Positions 5,632 to 7,247 of a stretch of 7,247 bases of DNA are shown here, piece after piece. Origin of the DNA: Actinomycetota bacterium (GTDB taxonomy: Bacteria > Actinomycetota > Actinomycetes > Propionibacteriales > Nocardioidaceae); contig WLIH01000128.1 of the NCBI GenBank assembly GCA_009702305.1, positions 1-7,247 on the forward strand, read 5' to 3'. Each line of letters starts with the position of its first letter. The stretch's first letter is position 1. A program made the position numbers and the translations under genes. Under the pieces are notes generated by a model, which saw only the letters and a list, made by a program, of their open reading frames with translations, was not told where the DNA came from and made no database searches.

Positions 5632-6723
5632 TCAGGAGTTGGCGGCGGCCTTGTCCTGCTCGGCCTTCAGCATCAGCGCGATGTCAATGAGCTGGTCCTC
5701 CTGGCCGCCGATCAGCTTGCGACGACCGGCCTCGAGCAGGATCTTCGCGCCCGAGACGCCGTAGCGCTCCGCAGCGTTGCCGGCGTGCTTGAGGAAGGAG
5801 GAGTAGACACCGGCGTAGCCCATCATCAGCGTCATCCGGTCGAGCTGGCACTCCTCAGGCATCGCCGGCTTGATGACGTCCTCGGACGCGTCGACGATGG
5901 TGAGGAAGTCGATGCCGGTCTTCCAGCCGAGCTTGTCGCAGACGCCGACGAACGCCTCGAGCGGCGTGTTGCCCGCCCCGGCACCGAAGCGGCGCACCGA
6001 GCCGTCGATCTGGGTGGCGCCCGCCCGGGCCGCGATCACGGTGTTGGCGACGCCGAGGCCGAGGTTCTCGTGACCGTGGAAGCCGACACTGGCCTCGTGG
6101 CCGATCTCGGCGACCACCGCCGAGACGCGGTCGGCGGTCTGCTCCATGACGAGGGCTCCGGCGGAGTCGACGACGTAGACGCACTGGCAGCCGGCGTCGA
6201 CCATGATCCGTGCCTGCTTGGCGAGGACCTCGGGCGGCTGGGTGTGGCTCATCATCAAGAAGCCGACCGTCTCCAGGCCGAGCTCGCGCGCCAGCCCGAA
6301 GTGCTGGATCGAGACGTCGGCCTCGGTGCAGTGCGTGGCCACGCGACAGATCTGGCCGCCGTTGTCCTGCGCCGCGCGGATGTCCTCCTTGGTGCCCAGG
6401 CCGGGCAGCATCAGGAAGGCGATCTTGGCGCGTTTGGCCGTCTCGGCCGCGATCTTGATCAGCTCCTGCTCGGGCGTGCGCGAGAAGCCGTAGTTGAACG
6501 ACGAGCCGCCGAGACCGTCGCCGTGGGTGACCTCGATGACCGGGACGCCGGAGTTGTCGAGGGCCTCGACGATGTCGTGCACCTCCTGGGCGGTGAACTG
6601 GTGACGCTTGTGGTGCGAGCCGTCGCGCAGGCAGGTGTCGGTCAGGCGCAGGTCAAGGTCGCCCCACGGCTCGGTGCCGTGGACGCCGGACCAGGTGCGG
6701 GTGAGGGCGTTGAGGTCGTTCAT
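5632..6723 (-). CDS. hsaF: HsaF, 4-hydroxy-2-oxohexanoate (4-hydroxy-2-oxovalerate-type) pyruvate aldolase
   Basis: Class II divalent-metal aldolase of the DmpG/BphI/HsaF family. It splits 4-hydroxy-2-oxohexanoate into pyruvate and propanal, and passes the aldehyde through a tunnel to its partner dehydrogenase HsaG. The 363-residue product has the DRE-TIM barrel (about 25-290) and the C-terminal communication domain. Expected active-site residues are present: Arg33 and Asp34 ([13 protein letters not shown]), His37, metal ligands His216 and His218 ([11 protein letters not shown]), and Tyr307 (GVYSSF). The ATG at 6723 overlaps the hsaG stop as ATGA, with GGAG at 6730-6733, 6 nt upstream, so the pair is translationally coupled. 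About 17 residues precede the usual family start (the segment before [10 protein letters not shown]). Other pathways use near-identical aldolases; the HsaF name rests on linkage to hsaADCB. Confidence 0.92.
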   Translation of the reverse strand: MNDLNALTRTWSGVHGTEPWGDLDLRLTDTCLRDGSHHKRHQFTAQEVHDIVEALDNSGVPVIEVTHGDGLGGSSFNYGFSRTPEQELIKIAAETAKRAKIAFLMLPGLGTKEDIRAAQDNGGQICRVATHCTEADVSIQHFGLARELGLETVGFLMMSHTQPPEVLAKQARIMVDAGCQCVYVVDSAGALVMEQTADRVSAVVAEIGHEASVGFHGHENLGLGVANTVIAARAGATQIDGSVRRFGAGAGNTPLEAFVGVCDKLGWKTGIDFLTIVDASEDVIKPAMPEECQLDRMTLMMGYAGVYSSFLKHAGNAAERYGVSGAKILLEAGRRKLIGGQEDQLIDIALMLKAEQDKAAANS

Positions 6724-7247
6724 GCGTTGCTCCCCAGGATCGAGCGGGCGATGCTGTCGCCGACCTTGGTGGCCGCAGCGGTCATGATGTCGAGGTTGCC
6801 GGCGTACGGCGGCAGGAAGTCGCCCGCGCCCTCGACCTCCACGAAGATGCTGACCTTGGTCTGGCCGAGCGTGGCGGGCGACGGGTCGTCGATCTGGGGC
6901 TCCTGGAGCAGCCGATAGCCGGGGACGTACTCCTGGACGGCCTTCTCCATGGCGAAGACGCTGGCGACGATGGCGTCGCGGTCGGCGTCCGGGGAGACGG
7001 CGCAGAAGATGGTGTCGCGCATGATCATCGGCGGCTCGGCGGGGTTGAGGATGATGATCGCCTTGCCGCGCTCGGCGCCGCCGATCGACATCACGCCGGC
7101 ACTCGTCGTGCGGGTGAACTCGTCGATGTTGGCCCGGGTGCCGGGGCCGGCCGACATGCTCGAGACCGAGGCCACGATCTCGGCGTACGACACTGCAGCG
7201 GCGCGCGAGACAGCGGCGACCATCGGGATGGTGGCCTGGCCGCCGCA
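6720..7247 (-). CDS. hsaG: HsaG, acylating propanal/acetaldehyde dehydrogenase (C-terminal part, cut by window edge)
   Basis: CoA-acylating, NAD-dependent aldehyde dehydrogenase (DmpF/BphJ/HsaG family) that converts propanal from HsaF into propionyl-CoA. Only 175 residues are in the window; the family is about 300 long, so the N-terminal NAD-binding half lies beyond the right edge. Reading open to 7247, the fragment begins [16 protein letters not shown], in which the first residue (codon 7245-7247, TGC) is the expected catalytic cysteine. Further family blocks are [20 protein letters not shown] (21-40), [11 protein letters not shown] (41-51), [14 protein letters not shown] (77-90) and [20 protein letters not shown] (140-159). 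An internal ATG at 7223 is not the start, since conserved sequence continues upstream of it. The stop overlaps the hsaF start. hsaE is expected upstream. Confidence 0.92.
   Translation of the reverse strand, partial: CGGQATIPMVAAVSRAAAVSYAEIVASVSSMSAGPGTRANIDEFTRTTSAGVMSIGGAERGKAIIILNPAEPPMIMRDTIFCAVSPDADRDAIVASVFAMEKAVQEYVPGYRLLQEPQIDDPSPATLGQTKVSIFVEVEGAGDFLPPYAGNLDIMTAAATKVGDSIARSILGSNA

Noticed and set aside
5785..6918. Plus-strand open frame of 377 codons opposite hsaF and hsaG
   Set aside because: Antisense to HsaF with all its active-site residues; the composition is that of a GC-bias shadow.

Overview
The window is high-GC DNA in which every convincing gene lies on the minus strand. 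Gene content, GTG starts, tight gene packing and strong third-position GC point to a steroid-degrading actinobacterium. A Nocardioides-like member of the Propionibacteriales is my inference; no 16S or other marker is present.

It carries most of the 'Hsa' half of the aerobic 9,10-seco steroid (cholesterol and sterol) pathway. In transcription order, right to left: the C-terminal half of HsaG, an acylating aldehyde dehydrogenase cut by the right edge exactly at its catalytic-Cys codon; HsaF, the partner aldolase; a gene for a secreted beta-propeller / fibronectin type III / helical protein with no known steroid role; then the block hsaA-hsaD-hsaC-hsaB. The ADCB order matches Mycobacterium tuberculosis Rv3570c-Rv3567c. 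The G-F order matches its hsaE-hsaG-hsaF unit, which lies elsewhere in that genome.

The enzymes work in series. HsaA with the flavin reductase HsaB hydroxylates 3-HSA to the catechol 3,4-DHSA. HsaC cleaves this ring by meta fission. HsaD hydrolyses the product to DOHNAA (the C/D-ring fragment) and 2-hydroxyhexa-2,4-dienoate. After hydration by HsaE (not in the window), HsaF splits the product to pyruvate and propanal, and HsaG turns propanal into propionyl-CoA.

The clearest regulatory signal is upstream of hsaA. A KstR-type operator core (TnnAACnnGTTnnA, 13 of its 14 positions allowed) lies at the centre of a 38-bp dyad in which 16 of 19 base pairs match. The propeller/Fn3 gene has no such motif in its upstream gap, so it is probably controlled separately.

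Other unusual points are a 21-codon micro-ORF that exactly fills the hsaD-hsaC gap with ATGA overlaps at both ends, a roughly 60-residue N-terminal extension on HsaB, a smaller one on HsaF, and an 11-bp direct repeat flanking a hairpin between hsaF and the propeller/Fn3 gene. I see no IS element, tRNA, rRNA or CRISPR array. The two gene-free gaps (3690-3816 and 5452-5631) are both under 200 bp. The window is mainly a known catabolic pathway; the secreted protein and the small regulatory details are the less familiar parts.
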